64,000 nucleotides of DNA from Aliivibrio finisterrensis_A (GCF_004167675.1 NZ_SEZQ01000001.1); one strand, 5' to 3'; positions 50,213-58,546 are shown, counted from the first letter of the stretch. The notes: a model not told the origin generated them from the letters alone. Made by a program: numbers and translations.

Positions 50213-50866
50213 ATGAAAAAAGTGTCAGGCGATGATAATTTTTACTTTCTGCTTTTTGCACTACTAGGCTTGCTCTTTATGAGCGCTGTCATGCAGCAGC
50301 TCTTTAGTGGCGGGCAAAAAATGGTATTAGCATTGATCATTATTTGTTTAGCTATCTCTATTGTCGGCGTGAATCGAAAGCAGGCGCTGTATAGAACTTG
50401 GTATGGTTTTTTGTTGAGCATTGCTTCGATATCTGGAGGACTCTCTTTTCTAGAAGGGTACGATCTTTCTTTAATTACATTAGGATCACTGTTGTTCTTT
50501 TTGTTATCTCATACTTACACTGCTTTAAAGCAAGTAATGTTGCCTGATAATGTGAGTCGAAACCAAATTGTTGGTTCTGTCTGTGTGTATTTATTGTTGG
50601 GTGTTTCTTGGGCCATTATTTATCTTATTCAAATAGAACTTTTTCCGCATTCATTTACTGGAATAGAAGCGAAACCTTGGATTGATAATCTGTTTGATGC
50701 GATATATTTCAGCTTTATCACATTAACAACGGTGGGTTATGGGGATATTTCTCCGATATTGCCAATACCACGATTTTTTGTTTTTATTGAATCTATATTA
50801 GGTGGTTTTTATTTAGCGATAATGGTAGCTAGTTTGGTGAGTAGTCATCTAAACCAATCACGTTAA
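50213..50866 (+). CDS. Two-pore-domain-like potassium channel protein (Ion_trans_2)
   Basis: A 217-residue protein with about six hydrophobic segments. The last pair flanks a P-loop with the potassium selectivity filter TTVGYGDISP. The preceding pore helix segment is FDAIYFSFITLT. No cytoplasmic RCK/TrkA-N domain is present, as the protein ends soon after the last helix (MVASLVSSHLNQSR). The earlier helices are not voltage-sensor-like (no regular Arg/Lys spacing). It is the last gene of the four-gene membrane cluster, 18 bp after the AI-2E gene. Confidence 0.87.
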   Translation: MKKVSGDDNFYFLLFALLGLLFMSAVMQQLFSGGQKMVLALIIICLAISIVGVNRKQALYRTWYGFLLSIASISGGLSFLEGYDLSLITLGSLLFFLLSHTYTALKQVMLPDNVSRNQIVGSVCVYLLLGVSWAIIYLIQIELFPHSFTGIEAKPWIDNLFDAIYFSFITLTTVGYGDISPILPIPRFFVFIESILGGFYLAIMVASLVSSHLNQSR

Positions 50867-50870
50867 ATTG

Positions 50871-50907
50871 AAAAAAAATCCCCGTATTTAATAATATAAA
50901 TACGGGG
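50871..50907 (-). terminator. Rho-independent terminator of the DUF3332-type gene
   Basis: Stem CCCCGTATTTA / TAAATACGGGG, followed on the minus strand by ATTTTTTTT. It lies between converging genes and may also stop the plus-strand cluster. Confidence 0.85.
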
Positions 50908-50919
50908 AATAATTATTAA

Positions 50920-51459
50920 TTAAACACTTTCTTCTTGCAGTGTTTCTAATTGAGCTATGGTAGTCTGTGATATCAGCTCGTCATCAATATAGTAATTCAC
51001 ATTTTCACCATCACGGATCCCCGTTAATATACCAGTATCTCCATTGTTATATACGATATCCATTTGGATAGTGTTTTCATCAATAGCTTTCATTTCACCT
51101 GTTTTAATCATTCGATTATTCGTGATCAGTGCAATAGGCGCATCTCTTAACGATGGGTCTAGTTCATCATTCACTTTAAATTTAGTATCTACCTTTGAAT
51201 CAAAGATGTGTGAATTACCATTAAGAGGGTTCTTACCTGTCCAGAACTCTAATGAGTTAAATAATGTATAATCAACAGCGGTCGTAATACCGTAGACAGG
51301 CGCAAGAAGTAAGTTAACTCCAGCTCTAGCGTAGCGGTTATCTACCACCTCTACATTAAACTTCATTACTTTTCCTGTAACGGCATTACTACCAATACAG
51401 CCTGTTAGTGTTGATGCAAGAATAATGATACCAGCAGTTTTTACAAAGATATTTTTCAT
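50920..51459 (-). CDS. DUF3332-family lipoprotein
   Basis: A 179-residue lipoprotein. The signal peptide (MKNIFVKTAGIIILASTLTGC) ends in a lipobox cysteine, followed by IGSNAVTGKVMKFNVEVVDN, LLAPVYGITTAVDYTLFNSL and EFWTGKNPLNG. This block is highly conserved in a widespread DUF3332 family of exported proteins. The start at 51459 has GGA at good spacing; a TTG at 51471 is less likely. Function unknown. A copy of the 16-bp element lies about 300 bp upstream. Confidence 0.85.
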   Translation of the reverse strand: MKNIFVKTAGIIILASTLTGCIGSNAVTGKVMKFNVEVVDNRYARAGVNLLLAPVYGITTAVDYTLFNSLEFWTGKNPLNGNSHIFDSKVDTKFKVNDELDPSLRDAPIALITNNRMIKTGEMKAIDENTIQMDIVYNNGDTGILTGIRDGENVNYYIDDELISQTTIAQLETLQEESV

Positions 51460-51994
51460 TTTAAATTCCAATAATTAATTTTAATATAAGGTGTTATTTC
51501 AATTCTTTCTATTTCATAACGTAGTTGTAAGTCGATACTAATATCCAAGTGAAAAACTTAAATATGGATAAACTTACTTTTATTGTGAAGTTAGAAACTG
51601 AAATGATTAATTCTTTAGAGACTTTTAAAATTTGAAATATATCAGTGTGTTTAAAGTCGCTTAATGTCATGGTATTTCCCAACAGTTAGTGGCATCTGTT
51701 TCCTGATTGATGTTATTTGATGAAATGAATGATACGTTGAAATAGAAATTACACTTACCATTTTGCGCCACGGTGAGGTTTAATAGAGAAATAGTTATAC
51801 CATTCTGGATAAATAGTTGATCAGATAATTGCGCAGGAAAAATCGGTTAGAGCAAGGCATAAATTACAGTAACTAGTGGTTCTAATTACAAAATTTATAA
51901 CGCAGATATAATCGATTTTAACAAGCAAGAATGATCAAATACTTATGTAGATTGGTATTAAGTAATAAAAACGCGATAATTTTATGACTGATAT
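51460..51994. other. Intergenic region between the DUF3332-type and UPF0149 genes
   Basis: 535 AT-rich bases with no credible ORF. It contains copy 5 of the 16-bp element (51755-51770). Nothing else recognisable was found. Confidence 0.6.
51755..51770 (-). promoter_or_regulatory. Repeated 16-bp element, copy 5 (TGGCGCAAAATGGTAA, minus strand)
   Basis: Identical to copy 4 but on the minus strand, so it again points at its downstream gene (the DUF3332-type lipoprotein). TATCAT begins 20 bases downstream (51734 to 51729). Confidence 0.72.
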
Positions 51995-52025
51995 AAAAAT
52001 GGCGACCAAGTTGGTCGCCATTTTT
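51995..52025. terminator. Terminator identical to that of nadA
   Basis: The same 31-bp hairpin as 41022-41052 (AAAAATGGCGACC / GGTCGCCATTTTT). Read on the minus strand it terminates the UPF0149 gene, whose stop is at 52042. Confidence 0.88.
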
Positions 52026-52041
52026 GTTATTGGGTTTTCTT

Positions 52042-52632
52042 TTATTCGTCGCGGCTTGCTTCAGCTTCTGCAAGTTCAAAACCACGCATGGTTAAGCCTG
52101 ATAGCATCATAGGAACTGCGTTATAGATTTCTTTGAACTCATCTAAACCTTCAATGCCTTGTTCTTCTAATGTTGCTAATGCGGTTTCAGGATCAAATAG
52201 CATACTAATAGAAAGCAATACACCACCAAGTAGCGCATTATTTTCGCTCTCTTCTGGCATCAGTGTTTCCCAATCGTCACGCGTTAACTGCCAACCTTGT
52301 AATAAACCTTCAGAGAATTGACGAGTTTGTGCTGTTACAATTTCTTCATCATCAAGTTGACAGGTTTCAGGCCATTGCCACTGACCAGATAAAAATGTTT
52401 CGCGATACTCATTCCATAGGTTAACTACAGCATTAGCATACGCTTCTAAATCTTCTGCTGTGGTAAAAGGAGATACCTCTTCGCCACCCCACAAAAACGC
52501 TAGCCATTCGTTAGGGTTAATAAGGTTTGGAGCCGCAGCCATCGCCGCAATAAAACCTTGTGTTTGTGCCTCTGTAAGCAGTTTATTTTCTAATTCAGGG
52601 TTTGAAAGAATTGCCGTAAGTGATAAAGACAT
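52042..52632 (-). CDS. UPF0149 (YgfB/YecA) family protein
   Basis: A 196-residue acidic, helical cytoplasmic protein. The segment TEAQTQGFIAAMAAAPNLINPNEWLAFLW and the later RQFSEGLLQGWQLTRDDWETLMP (quoted in parts: GFIAAMAAAPNLINPNEW and GLLQGWQLTRDDW) match the YgfB/YecA family, in which the LxGxL-type helical pairs form a compact all-alpha fold. The C-terminal SEC-C zinc-binding tail seen in E. coli YecA is absent. Function is unclear; it is monocistronic. Confidence 0.82.
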   Translation of the reverse strand: MSLSLTAILSNPELENKLLTEAQTQGFIAAMAAAPNLINPNEWLAFLWGGEEVSPFTTAEDLEAYANAVVNLWNEYRETFLSGQWQWPETCQLDDEEIVTAQTRQFSEGLLQGWQLTRDDWETLMPEESENNALLGGVLLSISMLFDPETALATLEEQGIEGLDEFKEIYNAVPMMLSGLTMRGFELAEAEASRDE

Positions 52633-52964
52633 AATGTTCTCATTCCATTCAAGTTTTTATTATTGTATCAAGAACTTTCAATATTGTCTGAATAGAAATT
52701 AATGCTTATCTTCTTGTATTCATAAGTTGCTTCTTTGTGAAAATAACTTACGAAATGTAACGAGTAGCGAATTAAACTGATTTCAAATCAAAAAGTAGTT
52801 GTAAGTTTACTACATTGACTCAACTTCGAGATCTAATTCTAATAACATTGTGATTAAATAGCGATAATTACTAGCTAGGTATGCTCAGCTAGTTCTATCG
52901 ACTGCTACCGCATTGGTCGGGCAGTTTATTAATCTGGTTTATTATAGTTGGAGAGAGAAAGTTA
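52633..52964 (+). other. Leader and intergenic region of alaE
   Basis: 332 bp with no ORF. Two hairpins stand out close to alaE: ACTAGCT / AGCTAGT at 52870-52893 and ACTGC / GCAGT enclosing ACC / GGT at 52901-52925. A GGAGAG ribosome site lies before the ATG. Confidence 0.55.
52870..52925 (+). promoter_or_regulatory. Two adjacent hairpins in the alaE leader
   Basis: Hairpin 1 has 7-bp arms ACTAGCT and AGCTAGT with a ten-base loop; hairpin 2 has ACTGC and GCAGT with inner ACC/GGT pairing. Neither is followed by a T-run. They may be an operator or a regulated leader RNA; alaE in E. coli responds to alanine through Lrp. Confidence 0.4.
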
Positions 52965-53417
52965 ATGTCTAAGAAAGGACCATTTTGTATCCGAAATGCA
53001 GCGGCGGATACATTTGCAATGGTGGTTTTTTGTTTTATTACGGGCATGTTTATTGAAATTTTAGTATCAGGGATGACATTTGAGCAGTCACTCGCATCAA
53101 GGACTCTCTCTATACCAGTTAACATAGCAATTGCTTGGCCTTACGGAGTATTTCGTGACTTTATGTTGCGTCAGGGTGCTCGTATATCGCCAAGTAAATT
53201 TATGAAGAATATTGCAGATTTAGTGGCGTATGTGACATTTCAATCACCAGCTTATGCAATGATTTTATTGGCTGTGGGGGCAACACCAGAACAAATCATT
53301 ACAGCGGTTTCAAGTAATGTTGTTGTTTCATGTGTAATGGGCGTGTTTTACGGCTACTTCTTGGATGCATGCCGTAAAGCATTTAAAGTTCCAGGTTATA
53401 CGCCTCATGCGCATTAA
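52965..53417 (+). CDS. alaE: L-alanine exporter AlaE
   Basis: A 150-residue inner-membrane protein with four helices. Conserved blocks match E. coli AlaE (YgaW): AADTFAMVVFCFITGMFIEI, LSIPVNIAIAWPYGVFRDFM, KNIADLVAYVTFQSPAYAMI and SCVMGVFYGYFLDACRK. It exports L-alanine, protecting cells fed with alanine-containing peptides. Monocistronic; strong terminator downstream. Confidence 0.92.
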   Translation: MSKKGPFCIRNAAADTFAMVVFCFITGMFIEILVSGMTFEQSLASRTLSIPVNIAIAWPYGVFRDFMLRQGARISPSKFMKNIADLVAYVTFQSPAYAMILLAVGATPEQIITAVSSNVVVSCVMGVFYGYFLDACRKAFKVPGYTPHAH

Positions 53418-53443
53418 TATTTTGATTTTAAACTAACACTTAG

Positions 53444-53472
53444 AGCCAGCATTGATTGCTGGCTTTTTTTTA
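53444..53472 (+). terminator. Rho-independent terminator of alaE
   Basis: Perfect stem AGCCAGCA / TGCTGGCT with loop TTGAT and eight T residues. Confidence 0.93.
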
Positions 53473-53544
53473 TTCTGAATATTCAAAATATTGATTTAAA
53501 GATGTTATTCTTGAAGTTGCGTATTTATAAAGATTAACGGACTA

Positions 53545-54339
53545 ATGAAAACATATTTTTTAGTAATGCTTGCCTATAGCGCAATTGGTTTTATGGGGAT
53601 GTCGACAGTGTCTGCAAATTCATTGTCACACGCCCAAGACATAGAAGCGAAAACCAACCAATCCTCTCAGAAGGCTCAGCAAGGTATAGATAAAGAAGCT
53701 CAGCGCATATTAGATCTGCAAAATCAGATTGAACAAGCCAGCATTCGGTTATCTAATCAAACCGTTTATCGTGATCATTTGACTCAACTTGTTCGCTCTC
53801 AAGAAGATGAAAAGCAGCAACTCCACATTCAAGTTACTCAAATTGAAGAAACACGCCAGGGGATTGTTCCTTTGATGTATCAGATGCTTAATGAATTAGA
53901 TCGCATTCTACATTCAGATTTGCCTATTCGTTTTACGGCTAGAACAGAGCGCCTTAACCAACTTCAGCTTTTAATGGGACGAGCAGACATTAGTGATGCT
54001 GAAAAATTTCGTCGGTTATTAGAAGCGTTTCAGATAGAGATGGATTACGGGTATAAAATCTCTGCCTACCAGCAAGAAATTACCCTAGAAGATGGCAGCA
54101 AAAGAGTGGTTGAACAGCTGCATATTGGCCGAATTATCTTACTTGCTCGCAGTGCGGATAAAAAGCACGTTTGGCTTTGGTTACAAGAAAAGCAGAAGTG
54201 GCATGCAGTAGAAACTGAGGTATTCGATGAAGTGAATGTGGCTTTCGATATCGCTAATAAGCACAAAATACCTCAATTATTACGTTTACCACTTTCAGTA
54301 TCTGATCTCAATCAATCGCAAGTTAAGGAGAATATCTGA
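53545..54339 (+). CDS. DUF3450 protein, first gene of the TonB2 cluster
   Basis: A 264-residue periplasmic protein. The signal peptide MKTYFLVMLAYSAIGFMGMS is followed by a long coiled coil (about residues 30-115) and a C-terminal domain with LLEAFQIEMDYGYKISAYQQ and QLHIGRIILLARSADKKHVW, as in DUF3450. This family is found at the head of Vibrio TonB2 operons, where it probably supports the energising complex. The stop overlaps the ttpC start by one base (TGATG). Confidence 0.88.
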   Translation: MKTYFLVMLAYSAIGFMGMSTVSANSLSHAQDIEAKTNQSSQKAQQGIDKEAQRILDLQNQIEQASIRLSNQTVYRDHLTQLVRSQEDEKQQLHIQVTQIEETRQGIVPLMYQMLNELDRILHSDLPIRFTARTERLNQLQLLMGRADISDAEKFRRLLEAFQIEMDYGYKISAYQQEITLEDGSKRVVEQLHIGRIILLARSADKKHVWLWLQEKQKWHAVETEVFDEVNVAFDIANKHKIPQLLRLPLSVSDLNQSQVKENI

Positions 54340-55655
54340 TGCGTATTTCTTCATTACTTGTTGTATGTTTTATGTTTGTGATTGCATTACCTATTCATGC
54401 TGATGCACTTTCTCAACTAGACAATAAAGCCAAAGCAAATCAAATAGAGCAGCAAAAACAAGATAAGCAGCGTACTCAACATATAAAACAGACTCGTGTT
54501 GAGTTAGAACAACAATTATCTGTCTTAAAACGCTCGATTCAAGAGATAGAAAAAGAGACTGAGAGATTAAGCACTACGTTCAGCCGTAATGAAAAAGCCT
54601 TAGTTGATTTAGAAAAACAATTGCAGATTGAAACAGGTAGCCTTGGCGAAGTCTTTGGTGTGGTTCGTCAGGGAGCAGCAACAACCCAAAGTACGGTAAT
54701 GACCTCTTTTATTCAACCGAGTGAAGGGGTCAGCATAGAGCCAATAAAAGCGGTAATAAATACTGATGCATTACCCTCAATAATGGTGTTATCTCAGTAC
54801 ATCAATACAATGGTGGCTTACATTGAGCAAAGTAAACGTATTGCCCCAGTAAATGCACAAGCGCTTCAAGGTGACGGTACTGTTGTTGAAGAATCCATGC
54901 TTCGTATCGGTGATATGGGGCTACTTTCTGATGAAGGTTACATGAAGTGGGATCGTTCAAACGCTCAAGCTGAGTCGTATCTTCGTTATCCTGAAGGATC
55001 ACCAACAGCCGCTAATTTTACAGTGAACTCAATGCTCATCGATGTGACTAGAGGGGCGCTGCTTGCTCAATATGCTGAACAACCTACGCTGACTCAGCGT
55101 ATTGAACAAGCAGGTATTGTTGGGCAAATTATTCTAGGTTTACTAGGTATTGGGCTCATTATTGCGATATATCGAGGTGTGGTATTGCTTCGTTTACAGT
55201 TACAAATTACCAAGCAATTGCAACACCCAGATAAGCTAAGTGATAACCCATTAGGGCGTATTTTATCGGTATATGATAAAGAAAAGTCGCAAACAGTAGA
55301 GTCTTTAGAGTTGCGTTTACTTGAGACGATCATGGATGAACAGCAAGGATTAGAAAAAGGATTATCTATGCTAAAACTGTTAGCGGCTTTAGCGCCTATG
55401 TTGGGCTTACTTGGAACGGTTACTGGGATGATCGAAACTTTCCAAGTGATTACACAATTTGGTAATGGTGATCCAAAGGTAATGGCGGGAGGGATCTCTA
55501 TGGCGTTAACAACAACTGTATTAGGGTTAGTGGCGGCAATGCCATTGTTGTTGGCTCATAATTTACTGTCTAGCCGTGCTGACAGTATTAATGCCGTTTT
55601 AGAAAAGCAGGGAGTTAGTTTGGTTGCTGCAAAAGCAGAGCTGAATAATGCTTGA
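54339..55655 (+). CDS. ttpC: TtpC: periplasmic coiled-coil plus ExbB/TolQ-type subunit of the TonB2 system
   Basis: A 438-residue protein with signal peptide (MRISSLLVVCFMFVIALPIHADA), a coiled coil of about 80 residues and a periplasmic domain to about residue 255. A C-terminal MotA/TolQ/ExbB module with three helices follows (IVGQIILGLLGIGLIIAIYR; LLAALAPMLGLLGTVTGMIE; LTTTVLGLVAAMPLLLAHN). TtpC is the fourth, essential component of Vibrio TonB2 complexes. AAGGAG precedes the start. Its end overlaps the exbB2 start by eight bases. Confidence 0.92.
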   Translation: MRISSLLVVCFMFVIALPIHADALSQLDNKAKANQIEQQKQDKQRTQHIKQTRVELEQQLSVLKRSIQEIEKETERLSTTFSRNEKALVDLEKQLQIETGSLGEVFGVVRQGAATTQSTVMTSFIQPSEGVSIEPIKAVINTDALPSIMVLSQYINTMVAYIEQSKRIAPVNAQALQGDGTVVEESMLRIGDMGLLSDEGYMKWDRSNAQAESYLRYPEGSPTAANFTVNSMLIDVTRGALLAQYAEQPTLTQRIEQAGIVGQIILGLLGIGLIIAIYRGVVLLRLQLQITKQLQHPDKLSDNPLGRILSVYDKEKSQTVESLELRLLETIMDEQQGLEKGLSMLKLLAALAPMLGLLGTVTGMIETFQVITQFGNGDPKVMAGGISMALTTTVLGLVAAMPLLLAHNLLSSRADSINAVLEKQGVSLVAAKAELNNA

Positions 55656-56185
55656 GTTATTTAACCGCTATTTTCCAACCATCAGTGATTTTATGTCACA
55701 AGGTGGGGTTGTTCTATGGTGGTTGATGCTAGTGGTTTTGATGGTGTTTTTTTCTGGTAATTGAACGGATTTCATTTTTATTTTTTGTCTTTCCAAAACG
55801 TAAAAAGCAGTGGTTGATGCAATGGAAAAACCGTAATGAACGGACGTCTTGGTATGCACTTGCCAATAAAGAAGGGTTATTACAATTAGCCAATAGTCAG
55901 CTGTATCAACACCTTAGCTTAATCAAAGTATTTGTGAGTTTATGTCCTATGATAGGTTTATTAGGTACGGTAACAGGAATGATCTCCGTATTTGATATTA
56001 TGGCTCAACAGGGCAGCAGTGATCCTAAGCTGATGGCATCAGGCATATCTATGGCAACCTTACCTACAATGGCTGGAATGGTGGCAGCCCTCGTTGGTTT
56101 ATTTGCACACGCAAGATTATTAAAAGTCATGACACGACATGAATATCGCTTAGAACAAGCATTAAGGAGTGACGAATGCGCATAA
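55648..56185 (+). pseudogene. exbB2: exbB2 interrupted by a one-base frameshift in a T7 run
   Basis: From ATG 55648 (overlapping the ttpC stop) the frame reads MLELFNRYFPTISDFMSQGG and VVLWWLMLVVLMVFFSGN, then stops at TGA after 38 codons. Seven T residues at 55747-55753 are one too many: with six, the frame continues LVIERISFLFFVFPKRKKQW and joins the intact rest (SLIKVFVSLCPMIGLLGTVTG and onward to the stop at 56185), giving 178 residues, the normal ExbB2 length with three helices. The remaining open part from ATG 55814 lacks helix 1. It is either a sequencing error, a real inactivating mutation or a slippage-dependent gene. It lies between ttpC and exbD2 and overlaps exbD2 by ten bases. 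Confidence 0.85.
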
Positions 56186-56580
56186 TTCGTCGAACAAAAG
56201 CCAGAGAAGAAGCGAATATAGATCTCACTTCAATGTTAGATATCGTCTTTATTATGCTGATTTTTTTCATTGTTACTAGTTCGTTTGTCAGAGAATCAGG
56301 AGTAGAAGTTAACCGTCCTCAAGCCTCTCACTCTGTTGCTCAAAAAGAAGTAGGGATCTTTGTCGCTATTACTGCTAATAATCAAGTTTTTATCGATAAA
56401 CGTCGTGTAGATATGGAAAGAGTAGAGGCGGTTTTGGCCTCTCTTCATCTGGATAATCCTCAAGCGAACCTTGTGATCCAAGCAGATAAACACGCCTATA
56501 ATGGCACTGTCGTCTCAGTGATGGATGCCGCGAAAGGGGCGGGAATTGAAGGCATTGCATTAGCGACGGAAGCACAATAA
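56176..56580 (+). CDS. exbD2: TonB2-system ExbD2
   Basis: A 134-residue protein: a short cytoplasmic start with REEANIDLTSMLDIVFIMLI, in which the helix carries the proton-relay Asp (LDIVFIMLIFFIVTSSF), then a periplasmic ExbD domain (VQADKHAYNGTVVSVMDAAKG-like ending; here NLVIQADKHAYNGTVVSV). It partners ExbB2 as the proton channel. It overlaps exbB2 by ten bases and tonB2 by one. Confidence 0.94.
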   Translation: MRIIRRTKAREEANIDLTSMLDIVFIMLIFFIVTSSFVRESGVEVNRPQASHSVAQKEVGIFVAITANNQVFIDKRRVDMERVEAVLASLHLDNPQANLVIQADKHAYNGTVVSVMDAAKGAGIEGIALATEAQ

Positions 56581-57197
56581 TGCTTCGTAGCCTGTTTGCA
56601 TTTATGTTGGCGATAGTTCTTACGCTTGCTTTGTTTAGCTTTATGGCTTGGATGACCATTCAACCTAAAAACACCATTGCAGAAAGTGAGCGTTTACAGT
56701 TTGATGTTGTGATGGCTGAGCCTGAATCGCACAGCCAACGTCGTATTCGTCAATTGCCAGAGCCTCCTAAAACTCCTAATGTGCCCGAGTTACAATCAAA
56801 TTTGTCATCTCAGGTTGCAAAAGTGAATGCACCAGAAGAGACATCAATGCCATCAATAGAGTTGGGCGAGGTTGGATTGAATGTTGCGGTTTCTTTACCT
56901 TCATTTGAGGGCTTAGGACAAAATCAGCAAGCGATGCCACTCTACCGAGTTGAGCCCAAATACCCATCACGAGCACTAAAACGTAAAATTGAAGGGTATG
57001 TTATTTTGCGATTTACCATTGATGAACAAGGTAGGCCAACGGACATCGAAAGCATTGAAGCTGAGCCTAGTCGTATGTTTGTTCGACCTGCTATTCAAGC
57101 ATTAAAGCAATGGAAATATCAGCCTAAATTAGTCAAAGGAAAGGCGATAACTCAACCAGGCCAAACGGTACGGTTAGAGTATCGATTAAGCCAATGA
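56580..57197 (+). CDS. tonB2: TonB2 energy transducer
   Basis: A 205-residue protein with N-terminal anchor FAFMLAIVLTLALFSFMAWM, a short proline-containing linker (RQLPEPPKTPNVPEL) instead of the long Pro-Glu/Pro-Lys arm of TonB1, and a C-terminal TonB domain (YPSRALKRKIEGYVILRFTI; QALKQWKYQPKLV). It transmits proton-motive force to outer-membrane receptors for siderophores and haem. Overlaps the TPR gene by four bases. Confidence 0.94.
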   Translation: MLRSLFAFMLAIVLTLALFSFMAWMTIQPKNTIAESERLQFDVVMAEPESHSQRRIRQLPEPPKTPNVPELQSNLSSQVAKVNAPEETSMPSIELGEVGLNVAVSLPSFEGLGQNQQAMPLYRVEPKYPSRALKRKIEGYVILRFTIDEQGRPTDIESIEAEPSRMFVRPAIQALKQWKYQPKLVKGKAITQPGQTVRLEYRLSQ

Positions 57198-58414
57198 AGC
57201 GTTTTATTCACCTATGTATTCGTTATGCCAATTATGGAATGGTTATAAGTGTGTTGCTTATTGTTGGGCAGCTACATGCAGCAGAACTGAGCCATTATAA
57301 TGCTAAGAAAATTCAATATGCTAGCCAACTTCAACAAGAAGGAAAGCTAGGGGAAGCCATTGATGTATTATCTTCACTAAACCCAAATGCTAAATATGAC
57401 CAAGCTTATATAGCGAGGGTGTTGGGTGTTTTTTATTGGCAAAATGAGCAAACGAAAAAAGCGATATTAGAGTTAGATAAATCGGTTTCTTTAGCATCTC
57501 TTGATAAACAGTCTCAGTGGCAAACCGAGAAAATGCTGGCAGATATTTATTATTCAGATCATCAATTTTCAAAAGCCATATCGCATTATCAGCATTTGTT
57601 GGTATCTGAGTATTCAACATCATCAGATAAGCAACGTACCGAGTTAGCATCAAATAAAAATGAAATCTATCTAAGGGTTGCGAATGCTTATTATCAAAAG
57701 CAATCATGGAAAAACTGTTTAACGTATATACGACAATTTGTTCCTAATAATAGCAATGAGAAAATACAAAAATACAAGCTCCACTTAGTCAGTGAATTGC
57801 AGTTATCGTTTTGGCGGCCAGCAGAAAAAACGGCTCAAAGATTAATTGAGTTAGAACCTAATCATAAGATGTGGTGGCAACAATTAATAGCGGCTCAATT
57901 GCAGCAAAAAGAAACAGATAAAGCCTTAGTAAACTATGCCTTGGCAAAGCAGCAAGGAATTCAATTTGAAGCTCAAGATTTTAAAACCTTATCTCAACTT
58001 TATAGCCAAAATAGATTACCAGAGCGAGCAGCCCAAATAATGGATGAAATGTTTCTCCAGTATCCAAAAACCAAAACTGAACCAGAGCTAGTAAGGCAAG
58101 CGACTTACTGGCAAATGGCAAAAGAGTGGGCTAACGCAGAAAAAGTATGGCAACAAGCTGCGCAACACAATGCAGAACATTATTGGTCTTTAGCAAAGCT
58201 GCAAGCACATCAAAAAGCGTATAAACGAGCATTAAAAAGCACCGAGAAAGCAAAGTCAGTCATTAGTGTGCCAGAATATCGCTTAATGAAGGTTCGTCTA
58301 TATTATAAGCTATCTCGTTATAATGATGCTTTAGCGCAAGCAAAACGGCTCAATGAAGCCTATCCATCAGAAGAAGCAAAAGATTGGATTCAGTATTTAA
58401 AGCATAAAGAATAA
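57194..58414 (+). CDS. TPR-repeat protein of the TonB2 cluster
   Basis: A 406-residue protein with an N-terminal hydrophobic export segment (YANYGMVISVLLIVGQLHAAE) and many TPR-like helical pairs (AYIARVLGVFYWQNEQTKKA; MLADIYYSDHQFSKAISHYQ; HYWSLAKLQAHQKAYKRALK; RLYYKLSRYNDALAQAKRL). A TPR gene closes the TonB2 operon in V. cholerae and relatives; its role there is not well defined. ATG overlaps tonB2 by four bases. Confidence 0.88.
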   Translation: MKRFIHLCIRYANYGMVISVLLIVGQLHAAELSHYNAKKIQYASQLQQEGKLGEAIDVLSSLNPNAKYDQAYIARVLGVFYWQNEQTKKAILELDKSVSLASLDKQSQWQTEKMLADIYYSDHQFSKAISHYQHLLVSEYSTSSDKQRTELASNKNEIYLRVANAYYQKQSWKNCLTYIRQFVPNNSNEKIQKYKLHLVSELQLSFWRPAEKTAQRLIELEPNHKMWWQQLIAAQLQQKETDKALVNYALAKQQGIQFEAQDFKTLSQLYSQNRLPERAAQIMDEMFLQYPKTKTEPELVRQATYWQMAKEWANAEKVWQQAAQHNAEHYWSLAKLQAHQKAYKRALKSTEKAKSVISVPEYRLMKVRLYYKLSRYNDALAQAKRLNEAYPSEEAKDWIQYLKHKE

Positions 58415-58546
58415 GACTTTGTGATTATAAGCTAACCAAGCCGTGTAAAAATAAAGCAAACAATTGAGATTATGAAAGAAACTCCTTGACCATGCAGACG
58501 TAAATCATTAAATTAGCGCTCGTTGTCTCGAAAAGAGCAATGATTC

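Noticed and set aside
55747..55753. Programmed -1 ribosomal frameshift at the T7 run in exbB2
   Set aside because: The -1 frame reads TTC TGG TAA and stops, so only loss of one base restores ExbB2.
55814..56185. A separate short ExbB-like gene of 123 codons
   Set aside because: It lacks helix 1, and the missing part is directly upstream in a frame shifted by one T; better read as one frameshifted exbB2.
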